Positions 35,361 through 43,871 of a DNA stretch of 64,000 nucleotides are shown here, piece after piece (within the stretch, counting starts at the first letter, position 1; every line of letters starts with the position of its first letter). The notes under the pieces were generated by a model. That model had not been told where the DNA came from. It did no database searches and saw only the letters and a list, made by a program, of their open reading frames with translations. Made by a program: the position numbers and the translations under genes. The stretch spans positions 22,460 to 86,459 of the forward strand of contig CANREC010000001.1 in assembly GCA_947629535.1 (NCBI GenBank). The letters run 5' to 3'. Source of the DNA: an uncultured Clostridia bacterium (GTDB taxonomy: Bacteria > Bacillota > Clostridia > Christensenellales > Borkfalkiaceae).

Positions 35361-36254
35361 TTGGGTGTTTGTGCGCTTTTGAGGGATAAATTCCCTGCGA
35401 TCGGGATGGAAAGAAATTTTTCTCTTTCCCATCACACGACCATCGGTTGTGGAGGGAGCGTTGCATGCTCGGTTTCTCCTTCCGACGCGGAAGAGGCCGC
35501 CGCGCTCTGCGCCTTCCTCGGAAAGCGACGTATTTCGCACGCTTTTTTGGGCGTTGGCGCGAATACTCTTCCCCAAGACGGGGAGATGGACGCCGTTCTG
35601 GTCCGTTCCGACCTGCTGAAAGGGCTTGTCTTTGACGGAAACGCTCTCTTTGCGGGCGCGGGCGTCACGGGCGGCGCACTTCTGAAGTTTGCCGCCGACC
35701 ATGGGCTCGGGGGATTCGAACCCTTTGCGGGCATACCGATGTCCGTCGGCGGGGCTTGCGTGATGAATGCGGGCGTGAGGGAAAGGCACATCTCTGATGT
35801 CGTCTTGCGGGTTTTGGCCGTGAGCGGCGGAAGGATCATGAGTTTTTCGCCCGCTAGCTGTCGTTTCGGGGAAAAGATGAGCGTCTTTCAGGAGGGGATC
35901 TTCGTCGTCGGAGCGCTTTTCCGCGCCGAGCATTCCCCAAAAGAAAAGATTTTAGGCAGAACCGCCGATTTTCTCGCCCGCAGGGCTGCTCTTCCCAAGG
36001 GAAGGAGCATGGGCTGTACGTTCGTCAATCCCGAAGGGGAAAGCGCGGGGGAGATCATCGACCGATGCGGGCTCAAGGGACTTTCCGTCGGCGGGGCCCA
36101 CGTCTCAAGGATCCACGCAAATTTTATCATCAACGAGGGCGGGACTTCCGCGGACGTCTCGCGGCTCATCGAAATTGTCAAAGAAGAGGTCCTTTCAAAG
36201 ACGGGGATCCTGTTGAGAGAGGAAATCAGAAGATTGACTCTTCAGGGTACATAG
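35361..36254 (+). CDS. murB: UDP-N-acetylenolpyruvoylglucosamine reductase MurB
   Basis: This FAD enzyme reduces UDP-GlcNAc-enolpyruvate to UDP-MurNAc in peptidoglycan synthesis. The 297-residue protein has HHTTIGCGGSV at the FAD site, GVGANTLPQDG, GFEPFAGIPMSVGGACVMNAG, the Ser/Arg region RSMGCTFVNPEG with the catalytic serine replaced or shifted by Cys, and SRIHANFIIN near the end. TTG at 35361 is the likely start because AAGGAGA precedes it by 6 nt. A promoter TTGAAA-N17-TAAAAT overlaps the upstream gene's end. It heads a murB-PHP-whiA-dnaE run. Confidence 0.92.
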   Translation: MGVCALLRDKFPAIGMERNFSLSHHTTIGCGGSVACSVSPSDAEEAAALCAFLGKRRISHAFLGVGANTLPQDGEMDAVLVRSDLLKGLVFDGNALFAGAGVTGGALLKFAADHGLGGFEPFAGIPMSVGGACVMNAGVRERHISDVVLRVLAVSGGRIMSFSPASCRFGEKMSVFQEGIFVVGALFRAEHSPKEKILGRTADFLARRAALPKGRSMGCTFVNPEGESAGEIIDRCGLKGLSVGGAHVSRIHANFIINEGGTSADVSRLIEIVKEEVLSKTGILLREEIRRLTLQGT

Positions 36255-36275
36255 CAAGCTATTTACGGAGCGGTC

Positions 36276-37046
36276 ATGAAACTTACTGCAGACTATCATA
36301 CGCATACACCGTATTCCCATGGGAAAAATACGGTCTTGGAGAATGCGAAACGGGCGGAAGAGCTCGGTCTTTCTGCCGTTGCGATCACCGACCACGGCTT
36401 TTCCCATGTCATGTTCGGCGTCAAACACAAGGACGTCCCGAAGATGGTCGAGGAATGCCGCGCCGCCGAGAAGGAGACGGGTATCCGCGTTCTCGCAGGA
36501 ATGGAATGTAATATCCGCGGCGTTTCGGGCTTGACATGTTTCCGTGAAGAGGATCTTCCCGTGTTCGATATCTTCCTCGCAGGCATCCATGTCATGGCAA
36601 GTTACGAAACATGGCCCGATTACAAGCTCGGATGGCAGAGCTGGTGGAAAACGCTCCTCCACGGCAAGCCCTCGCAGAGGCTCGTCAAGGATACGACAGA
36701 GGCCTATATCAACACCGTCAAGCGCAATCCCGTCGACATCATCACGCATCTGAATTTCCAATGTTTTGCGGACGCCGTGGAAGTCGCCAAATGCTGCCGC
36801 GACTATGGGACCTATCTCGAGATCAGCTCCAAAAAACAGCATCTCACCGATGAAGAGCTCGACAAAGTCGTGCAGACGGGCGTCCGTTTCGTCATCAATT
36901 CGGACGCACACAGCATCGACCGTATCGGAGATACGCTCCTTGCCGAAGAACAGATCAAGCGCGTCAGTGTTCCGCTGGACCGCATCGACAACATCGACGG
37001 AAGGCAACCGACGTTCCGTTTTGAGGAATTCAAAAAGCATCTTTGA
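36276..37046 (+). CDS. PHP-domain phosphoesterase, YcdX-like
   Basis: The 256-residue protein begins ADYHTHTPYSHGKNTV, the first metal motif of the PHP superfamily, followed by ITDHGFSH, AGMECN and a C-terminal INSDAHSIDRIG. These supply ligands for a trinuclear metal site. YcdX-like enzymes hydrolyse phosphate esters; in this position in Clostridia the protein is often annotated as a histidinol-phosphatase-like hydrolase, but no his genes are here. It sits between murB and whiA where rapZ and yvcK usually occur. Confidence 0.85.
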   Translation: MKLTADYHTHTPYSHGKNTVLENAKRAEELGLSAVAITDHGFSHVMFGVKHKDVPKMVEECRAAEKETGIRVLAGMECNIRGVSGLTCFREEDLPVFDIFLAGIHVMASYETWPDYKLGWQSWWKTLLHGKPSQRLVKDTTEAYINTVKRNPVDIITHLNFQCFADAVEVAKCCRDYGTYLEISSKKQHLTDEELDKVVQTGVRFVINSDAHSIDRIGDTLLAEEQIKRVSVPLDRIDNIDGRQPTFRFEEFKKHL

Positions 37047-37049
37047 GAT

Positions 37050-37919
37050 ATGAGTTTTACGACCGAGATCAAGAGAGAACTCGTACGCACCGTGCCCGAG
37101 GATGTGCGGGGCCGACTTGCACTGCTGCGGGCGGTCGTCGTCACGAGCGGAACGCGTACATCGGACGGATTTTCCTTCGTCAGCGAAAATGAATCCGTCG
37201 CGGCCTACGTCATCGGCGTCGCCGAGACGCTCGGCTTGCGCATGACCCTCACCGAGGCCGTCCGCGACCCCAAGCACGGGCGGGACAAGCTCACTTTCTC
37301 CTGTTTCGGGGCAGAGAGGGGGGCGGAAGAGATCTTTTCGGTGCCCGTCGATTCGGACGAAAAGGCCCTCGCCTTTCTGAAAGGCGCCTTTCTCGGCGGC
37401 GGGAGCTGTATTTTGCCCCGCGGAGAGAAAAGGACGGGCTATCATCTCGAATTTGTCTTTCAGAATATGGCCGACGCAGATCTCTTCATGGAAGCCTCGG
37501 ACAGGTTCCATCTCCTCGGCGGGCTCGTTCCCCGCGGCGAAAAGTATGTTCTATATTGTAAGAGCCGCGAGGGCATCTGTGACTTCTTGTCCGTGTTGGG
37601 CGCGGATAATTCCGTGCGGACTCTCGAAAAGACGGCCGCCGCCCGCGATGAAAACAACAACCGCAACCGCCTCGAAAACTGCATGGCGGGCAATGTGGAC
37701 AGGTCCGTTACGGCGAGCGCCTGCCAGATCAAATTCTTGACGTCGCTCACCGAGACGAGCCTCAATGCTCTTCCCGTTTCCCTCAGAGAGACGGCCGAGG
37801 CGAGGATCCAAAACCCGACGCTGACATATTCCGAACTTGCAAAACAGCTCGGCATCTCGAGAGGGTGCCTGCAATACCGTCTGAAAAAACTTATGTCGCT
37901 CCAAGGAGAACAGCCGTGA
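37050..37919 (+). CDS. whiA: DNA-binding protein WhiA
   Basis: The 289-residue WhiA has an N-terminal LAGLIDADG-like domain without nuclease residues (LKGAFLGGGSCILPRGEKRTGYHLEF) and a C-terminal helix-turn-helix (RIQNPTLTYSELAKQLGISRGCLQYRLKKLM). In Firmicutes it influences division and chromosome segregation; in Actinobacteria it controls sporulation genes. It starts three bases after the PHP gene. Its stop overlaps the GTG of dnaE. Confidence 0.95.
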   Translation: MSFTTEIKRELVRTVPEDVRGRLALLRAVVVTSGTRTSDGFSFVSENESVAAYVIGVAETLGLRMTLTEAVRDPKHGRDKLTFSCFGAERGAEEIFSVPVDSDEKALAFLKGAFLGGGSCILPRGEKRTGYHLEFVFQNMADADLFMEASDRFHLLGGLVPRGEKYVLYCKSREGICDFLSVLGADNSVRTLEKTAAARDENNNRNRLENCMAGNVDRSVTASACQIKFLTSLTETSLNALPVSLRETAEARIQNPTLTYSELAKQLGISRGCLQYRLKKLMSLQGEQP

Positions 37920-40900
37920 CAGATTTCGTACACCTTCATCTTCATACCGAATACAGCCTGCTCGACGGGGCAGTGAAGGTGGACGATCTTGTCCGCCACT
38001 GCAAGGAGAACAACATCGACACCGTCGCGGTGACCGACCACGGCAACATGTATTGCTCCTTGAAGTTCGCCGAAAAATGCAAGAAAAATCACATCAAAGC
38101 CATCATCGGCTGCGAATTTTATGTCGTCGAAGATCATCGTGACCACATCGACCAAAAGGCGGACCACCTCATCCTTCTCGCCAAAAACAAGGCGGGTTAT
38201 ATCAATCTTGTTCAGCTCGATTCTCTTGCCTTCGTGGACGGCTATTATTATCGTCCGCGCATCGACTATAAAGTATTAAAAGAGCACACGGACGGCGTCA
38301 TCTGCCTTTCCGCATGCCTTGCGGGGCGCATTCCGCGCCTTCTCCTTGCAGGGGAATATGAGAAGGCAAAGGAATTTGCCCGATACCTTCAGAGCCTCTT
38401 CGGAGAGGATTTTTATATCGAGATCCAAGACCACGGTATTCCCGAGCAGAAACAGATCCTCCCCGGGCTCATCCGCATCGCGCGGGAGATCGGCGCACAG
38501 CTCGTTGCGACCAACGACGTGCACTATCTCAAAAAAGAGGATTGGGAGATGCAGGACGTTCTCATGTGCATCCAGACCAAGCGGACGCTTGACGACCCGA
38601 CGCGCATGAAGATGCAGACGCACGAATTCTACATGAAAACGGGCGATGAGATGGCCGCCATCTTTCCCGATCTGCCGGAGGCTATCTCCAATACCCGCGT
38701 CATTGCCGATAAGGTCTCCGACACCGATACGCCCTTCAACCTGAAAGAGGACGGCTCGCCCGTTTACGATAAATCGCTCATTCCGCTCTATACGGCGGAC
38801 GACGGGACGCCTTCGCCAGAATATCTGACGAGACTGACGTGGGAGGGGTTGCCCAAACGGTATCCCGACCTCACGGAAGAAATCAAAAAGAGGGCGGAGT
38901 ACGAACTTTCCGTCATCATCAAGATGGGCTTTGCCGACTATTTCCTCATCGTCTGGGATTACATCAATTGGTCGAAGTCCCACGATATCCCCGTCGGTCC
39001 CGGCCGCGGATCGGGCGTCGGAAGCATCGTCGCCTATGCCATCGGTATCACCAATGTCGATCCGCTCCGCTACGATCTCCTTTTCGAACGTTTTCTGAAC
39101 CCCGACCGCGTCAGCATGCCCGACTTCGACGTCGATTTCTGCACGGAACGGAGAGGGGAGACCATCGAGTATGTGCGGAAACGCTATCATCCCGAAAATG
39201 TCGCCCAGATCGTCACCTTCGGTACGCTTGCCTCCCGCGCCGTCATCAAGGACGTCGGGCGGGTCATGCGCGTGCCCTATTCGGACACCGACCGCGTCAC
39301 CAAGCTCATGGACGGTAAGTCTACCATCCGAGAGCTCCTCGGTCTCGACATCGAAAGCCGTCGCACGAAGGTCGTTGATGCCGAACGGGCTGTCGCGGCG
39401 ATGCATGCGGGGACGGTCACGACCGACGAGGACAAGATGAAACTTGCCGATCTAGAGGGGAAACTCGACGAGGCAAAAAAGAAACTTGCCGACCAAGAGA
39501 GCAAGCGCAACGGGGAATTCATCGAGATCTACGAATCAGACGAGACCTTGAAGCGGGTCATCGACATGGGCCTCAAGCTTGAGGGCATGCCGCGCAACAC
39601 CTCGATGCATGCGGCGGGCGTCGTCATCTGCAGGAAAAAGATCGCCGACAACGTCCCACTCTCCCGCAACGGCCCCGACGTCACGACGCAGTTCGACATG
39701 AAAGAAGTCGAGTCCATCGGCATGCTGAAAATGGACTTCCTCGCGCTCACCACCCTCACGGATATCAAAAAGACCCTTGACTACATCTATGAGGACTATG
39801 GCGTACACATCGAGTTCGGACAGGCCTGCGACGATCAGGGAGCCTACGATCTCATCGCCGAGGGCGATACGGACGCCGTGTTCCAGCTTGAGCAAGGGGG
39901 GATGAAACGGTTCATGAAACAGCTTCGTCCCACCTGCCTCGAGGACTTGATCGCGGGTATTTCACTCTATCGCCCGGGGCCCATGGATTTCATCCCGTCC
40001 TATCTGAAAAACAGGGCCGAACCCGACAAGATCCAATATCTCACGCCCCTTTTAAGGCCCATTCTTGAAAAGACATACGGCGTCATCATCTATCAGGAGC
40101 AGGTCATGCAGATCTTCCAGAACCTTGCTGGGTACTCTTTGGGGCAGGCAGACCTTGTCCGCCGCGCGATGGCGAAGAAACATCTCAACGAGCTGATGGC
40201 GCAAAAGGACAAATTCATCTACGGCGACGTCGATAAAGTCGTCGGGCATGACAAGGACGGCAAGCCCGTCTACGGCAACATCACGGGCTGTCAGGCGCAC
40301 GGCGTACCGCCCGAGGTCGCGGCGGAACTCTTCGCGCAGATGGAGAGTTTTGCGTCCTACGCCTTCAACAAGTCCCATGCGGCGGCATACGCTGTCGTCA
40401 CCTATGAGACGGCCTTCCTGAAAAAATATTACCCGAAGGAATTCCTTGCGGGCGTTCTCAACAACCGCATCACCAAGATCGACGAGATCGCAAAGTACAT
40501 CGTCTACATGAAGGAGAAGAACATCAGGATCCTTCCTCCTGATGTCAACCGCTCCAAGGCATATTTCTCTGTGGAAGGGGACGGTATCCGCATCGGGCTC
40601 TGCGCCCTGCGCGGCGTCGGGATCGCGGCGATGGAGAGCGTCGTAGAAGAGCGGCAGAAGAACGGTCAATTTGCGGACTTTTCCGATTTCTTGATGCGCT
40701 GTATCTCCTTCATCAACAAGAAGATGGTCGAGGCGCTCATTTTGGGCGGCGCATTCGACAGTATGGGGCACTACCGTTCGCAGTATGCGGCCGTATACGA
40801 GGACCTCATGCGGCGCATGCAGAGCCTCGAAAAGCAGAAAAACAGCATGCAGATCTCTCTCTTCGGCGACTTTATCCATGAGGACGCCCCGAAGGCAGAA

Positions 40901-41587
40901 TATCCGCCTATCCGCGAATGGGAGAAAGAGGATCTGCTCTCGAAGGAGAAGTCCATTCTCGGCGTGTACGTCAGCGGCCATCCCTTTGAAAAGTATTCCC
41001 ACAGATTCAGCGATTGCACGTTCAACACGGGAATGCTCACCGACTTCGAAGAGGACGAGGAGACGCACGACAGGACGTACAATCTCGTGAAGGCAGGGGA
41101 TCCCGTCATGATGGGGGGCATCATTTCGGCTGTAAAGAAGATCAGCACCAAATCGGGCGGTTTCATGGCGTTCATCACAGTAGAGGACTTGTATGGGAGC
41201 GTCGAATGCCTCGCGTTCCCCAAGATCTATGAAAGGACGCGTTCGGTCATCAAACAGGATGCTGTCGTCCGCATCAAGGGAAAGATCGACATTCCCGCCG
41301 AAAAGGCGCCCGTTGTCATCATCGATACGCTTGAAGCGCTGCAGCCCGACGACGCCCCGACCCCTTCTGTGCCCGAATCTACCGAGGAAGTCCTTTGGCT
41401 CGACGCACGCAAGCTCACCGAGGAGGATTTCAACGACCTCATCGACATGCTCGGCGACTATCAGGGCGGCACGAAGGCAAAGATCCTGTTCGGGGGAAAA
41501 CGCTTTGAATACAGCGTCAGGCTGTCGCGGGCGCTCATTGCGGAGGTCAGGATGTTCCTTCCCGATCCCTGTATTAAAATTGTTTGA
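37916..41587 (+). CDS. dnaE: DNA polymerase III alpha subunit DnaE
   Basis: This C-family replicative polymerase has 1223 residues. It begins with a PHP domain (FVHLHLHTEYSLLDG, VTDHGNMY). The palm carries the catalytic Asp pair in PDFDVDFC, with the RGSGVGS motif before it, and the fingers carry YQEQVMQIFQNLAGYSLGQAD. A helix-hairpin-helix and a C-terminal OB fold follow (VMMGGIISAVKKISTKSGGFMAFITVED). The ORF track's 37865 is replaced by GTG 37916, which has AAGGAGA and overlaps the whiA stop (GTGA). A charged, helical insertion of roughly 50 residues lies around residues 475-535, between the palm motif region and the conserved HAAGVVI segment. Confidence 0.96.
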   Translation: MTDFVHLHLHTEYSLLDGAVKVDDLVRHCKENNIDTVAVTDHGNMYCSLKFAEKCKKNHIKAIIGCEFYVVEDHRDHIDQKADHLILLAKNKAGYINLVQLDSLAFVDGYYYRPRIDYKVLKEHTDGVICLSACLAGRIPRLLLAGEYEKAKEFARYLQSLFGEDFYIEIQDHGIPEQKQILPGLIRIAREIGAQLVATNDVHYLKKEDWEMQDVLMCIQTKRTLDDPTRMKMQTHEFYMKTGDEMAAIFPDLPEAISNTRVIADKVSDTDTPFNLKEDGSPVYDKSLIPLYTADDGTPSPEYLTRLTWEGLPKRYPDLTEEIKKRAEYELSVIIKMGFADYFLIVWDYINWSKSHDIPVGPGRGSGVGSIVAYAIGITNVDPLRYDLLFERFLNPDRVSMPDFDVDFCTERRGETIEYVRKRYHPENVAQIVTFGTLASRAVIKDVGRVMRVPYSDTDRVTKLMDGKSTIRELLGLDIESRRTKVVDAERAVAAMHAGTVTTDEDKMKLADLEGKLDEAKKKLADQESKRNGEFIEIYESDETLKRVIDMGLKLEGMPRNTSMHAAGVVICRKKIADNVPLSRNGPDVTTQFDMKEVESIGMLKMDFLALTTLTDIKKTLDYIYEDYGVHIEFGQACDDQGAYDLIAEGDTDAVFQLEQGGMKRFMKQLRPTCLEDLIAGISLYRPGPMDFIPSYLKNRAEPDKIQYLTPLLRPILEKTYGVIIYQEQVMQIFQNLAGYSLGQADLVRRAMAKKHLNELMAQKDKFIYGDVDKVVGHDKDGKPVYGNITGCQAHGVPPEVAAELFAQMESFASYAFNKSHAAAYAVVTYETAFLKKYYPKEFLAGVLNNRITKIDEIAKYIVYMKEKNIRILPPDVNRSKAYFSVEGDGIRIGLCALRGVGIAAMESVVEERQKNGQFADFSDFLMRCISFINKKMVEALILGGAFDSMGHYRSQYAAVYEDLMRRMQSLEKQKNSMQISLFGDFIHEDAPKAEYPPIREWEKEDLLSKEKSILGVYVSGHPFEKYSHRFSDCTFNTGMLTDFEEDEETHDRTYNLVKAGDPVMMGGIISAVKKISTKSGGFMAFITVEDLYGSVECLAFPKIYERTRSVIKQDAVVRIKGKIDIPAEKAPVVIIDTLEALQPDDAPTPSVPESTEEVLWLDARKLTEEDFNDLIDMLGDYQGGTKAKILFGGKRFEYSVRLSRALIAEVRMFLPDPCIKIV

Positions 41588-41669
41588 GAATTCCCCGAAA
41601 AGAATTTCCCAAACCTCTTTCCTTTTTGAAAAGTATGTGGTATAATATGGTAGAAATACGGAGGTTGAT

Positions 41670-42632
41670 ATGAAGAGAATCGGTTTACTCACCAGTGGCG
41701 GCGATGCACCCGGTATGAACGCAGCGATCCGCGCGGTCGTCCGTACGGCCATCTACTTCGGCATGGAAGTTTACGGGATCGAACGCGGCTACGCGGGTCT
41801 CATTGAGGACAGCATGCGCCAGATGGAGATGCGTTCCGTCTCGGACATCGTGCAGAGAGGGGGGACCATCCTCCGCACCGCAAGGTGCCTTGAGATGCTG
41901 ACCGTCGAGGGCCAGAAACAAGCTGTCGCCACGCTCGAAAAGCACGGGATCGAAGGGCTCGTCGTCATCGGCGGTGACGGAAGTTTCCGCGGGGCAAAGT
42001 GCCTCACCGAGGACTACGGCATCCCCACGATCGGCATTCCGGGTACGATCGACAACGATCTTCAGTACACCGATTATACGCTCGGATTCGATACGGCAGT
42101 CAATACCTGCCTTGAGATCATCAACAAACTTCGCGACACGATGAATTCCCACGAACGCATCTCCGTCGTCGAGGTCATGGGCCGCCACTGCGGCGACATC
42201 GCCCTGTATGCGGGCATCACGTCGGGTGCCGAGATCATTGTCGTCCCTGAGATCGCATATGACCTTGAGGACATCGTCATGCGCATCAACCGTTCCCGTG
42301 CCAACGGGAAACGCTCCAATATCATCGTCGTTGCGGAAGGCGCCGTGACGGCCGACGCTTTCGCCAAGAAATTGCAGGAAGTGACGACCTATTCCGTCCG
42401 TGCCACGACGATTGGGCACATCCAGCGCGGCGGTTCGCCCTCCATGGCGGACAGAATGCTCGCTGCCCAGTTCGGCAACAAGGCGGTGCGTCTCCTGAAG
42501 GACGGCATCGGCAACCGTGTCGTCGGCATTCACAAGAACGAGATCATCGATATGGATATCATTGAAGCCGTCTCCATGAAGAAGAAGTTCAATTATGAAC
42601 TCTATGAGACCCTTCAGATGATCTCCATGTGA
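41670..42632 (+). CDS. pfkA: ATP-dependent 6-phosphofructokinase
   Basis: It phosphorylates fructose-6-phosphate in glycolysis. The 320-residue protein has the ATP loop GLLTSGGDAPGMNAAIRAVVR, GGDGSFRGA, the catalytic GIPGTIDNDLQYTDYTLGFDTA and VEVMGRHCGDIAL. Gly rather than Lys in GGDGS is the mark of an ATP-using rather than PPi-using enzyme. ACGGAGG precedes the ATG, and a TATAAT lies about 25 bases upstream of the start. It is followed 61 bases later by a PfkB-type kinase. Confidence 0.96.
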   Translation: MKRIGLLTSGGDAPGMNAAIRAVVRTAIYFGMEVYGIERGYAGLIEDSMRQMEMRSVSDIVQRGGTILRTARCLEMLTVEGQKQAVATLEKHGIEGLVVIGGDGSFRGAKCLTEDYGIPTIGIPGTIDNDLQYTDYTLGFDTAVNTCLEIINKLRDTMNSHERISVVEVMGRHCGDIALYAGITSGAEIIVVPEIAYDLEDIVMRINRSRANGKRSNIIVVAEGAVTADAFAKKLQEVTTYSVRATTIGHIQRGGSPSMADRMLAAQFGNKAVRLLKDGIGNRVVGIHKNEIIDMDIIEAVSMKKKFNYELYETLQMISM

Positions 42633-42693
42633 CCGATCGAGAATTTTCGCGGCTGTTTCAAAGGGGGGATGGCCCGCGGAGGGGGAATAAGAA

Positions 42694-43617
42694 ATGATTT
42701 TAACTGTCTGCATGAGCCCGAGCGTAGATGTCACCATCGAGCTTGATTCACTGAACGTCGGCAAAGTCAATGTCGTCAAGTCCAAAACGCTCTCCTTTAC
42801 GGGGAAGGCGCTGAACGTCGCCATCGGCATCGCAAGACTGGGCGGGGAATCGCTCGCTACGGGTTTCATGTATAACGAGAACGGCCAGATGTTCATCGAC
42901 GCGCTCGACCGTGAAGGGGTACGGTTCTCTTTCGTCTGGAACAGCGGCCGCGTACGCGAAAACTACAAATGTATCGACAAACGCTCGATGCTCACCGAGA
43001 TCAACGACGTCGGCGGCAGAGTGGAGAGCGAGAAACTCATCGAACTTCTGCACATGATCCAATCGTCCTCGTCCTCGGCGGATGTCACTGTCATATCGGG
43101 CAGCCTTCCGCGCGGCGTGGACGACGGGTATTATCGGGAACTCTTCCGCTCGGTCGATCCGAAGTCGCTCCGCATCGTCGATACGGAAGGGGACAGATTG
43201 TTTGCCGCACTTGAGGCGGGGGTCGATCTCGTGAAACCCAATCTCGAGGAGCTCGAGAACACCTTGGGACGCAAACTCAAAACGAGGACGGAGATGCTTT
43301 CGGGCTGTCATGAACTTCTTGACCGCGGCGCGAAGAGCGTTCTTCTCTCCCTCGGCGGGAACGGTGCGATCCTGACGAACGGCACCAAGAACTATTATTG
43401 CAAGAGCATCAACGTGGCGGTCAATTCCACCGTCGGCGCGGGAGATGCGATGGTCGCGGCGGCCGCGAACATGATGCGGCAGGGCGCCGATCTGCCCGAG
43501 ATCCTGCGTGCGGGCGTCGCTGCGGGGACCGCGGCGGTGACGACGTTCGGGACGATCTCCTTCACAAAGGAAAAATATGAGGAGATCCTGAGCAATCTCC
43601 GCGTCTCCGAATTCTGA
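42694..43617 (+). CDS. PfkB-family sugar-phosphate kinase (1-phosphofructokinase-like)
   Basis: The 307-residue ribokinase-fold enzyme begins ILTVCMSPSVDVTIEL. It has the sugar-site GKALNVAIGIARLGG, VISGSLPRGV, KPNLEELENTLG and the anion hole/catalytic base NSTVGAGDAMVAA. These fit the FruK/LacC/PfkB branch, most like 1-phosphofructokinase or tagatose-6-phosphate kinase. No PTS or fru regulator is adjacent; its neighbour is pfkA, so a role in central hexose phosphate metabolism is inferred. GAGGGGGA precedes the ATG. Confidence 0.82.
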   Translation: MILTVCMSPSVDVTIELDSLNVGKVNVVKSKTLSFTGKALNVAIGIARLGGESLATGFMYNENGQMFIDALDREGVRFSFVWNSGRVRENYKCIDKRSMLTEINDVGGRVESEKLIELLHMIQSSSSSADVTVISGSLPRGVDDGYYRELFRSVDPKSLRIVDTEGDRLFAALEAGVDLVKPNLEELENTLGRKLKTRTEMLSGCHELLDRGAKSVLLSLGGNGAILTNGTKNYYCKSINVAVNSTVGAGDAMVAAAANMMRQGADLPEILRAGVAAGTAAVTTFGTISFTKEKYEEILSNLRVSEF

Positions 43618-43714
43618 GCGAGGACGGCACACACTATTTTGAAAATGAATGCGTTTTCCGTGTAACAAATGCGCCGTCTGTTTCATGCGCATAATTCGCC
43701 ATAATTCGGCACAA

Positions 43715-43762
43715 CCACAATATATAGTGGTCGACGAAAAAATTTTTATCAAAATGTTGTGC
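43715..43762 (+). promoter_or_regulatory. Tandem NrdR boxes upstream of nrdDG
   Basis: Box 1 CCACAATATATAGTGG (43715-43730) closely matches the NrdR consensus. Box 2 TATCAAAATGTTGTGC (43747-43762) matches about 10 of 16 positions. Their starts are 32 bases apart, three helical turns, the spacing NrdR needs. Confidence 0.8.
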
Positions 43763-43769
43763 CAAACAC

Positions 43770-43798
43770 TTGACTTCTATTCGAATATGTTGTATGAT
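43770..43798 (+). promoter_or_regulatory. nrdDG promoter candidate
   Basis: TTGACT (43770-43775), 17-nt spacer, TATGAT (43793-43798), just downstream of the second NrdR box. Confidence 0.6.
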
Positions 43799-43801
43799 AA
43801 G

Positions 43802-43828
43802 AGCGTTCCCTTCGGGGAACGCTTTTTC
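43802..43828 (+). terminator. Hairpin with T run at the nrdDG transcript start
   Basis: AGCGTTCCC-TTCG-GGGAACGCT followed by TTTT. It could stop read-through from the PfkB-type gene or act as an attenuator; the predicted start of transcription falls inside its left arm. Confidence 0.6.
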
Positions 43829-43871
43829 GCCCTTTCGGGGGAAAGTACGGGAACAGAGCAAGGAGATTTTT

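Noticed and set aside
43802-43828. Riboswitch (cobalamin type) upstream of nrdD
   Set aside because: The leader after the promoter is short and shows only one simple hairpin; NrdR boxes explain the regulation.
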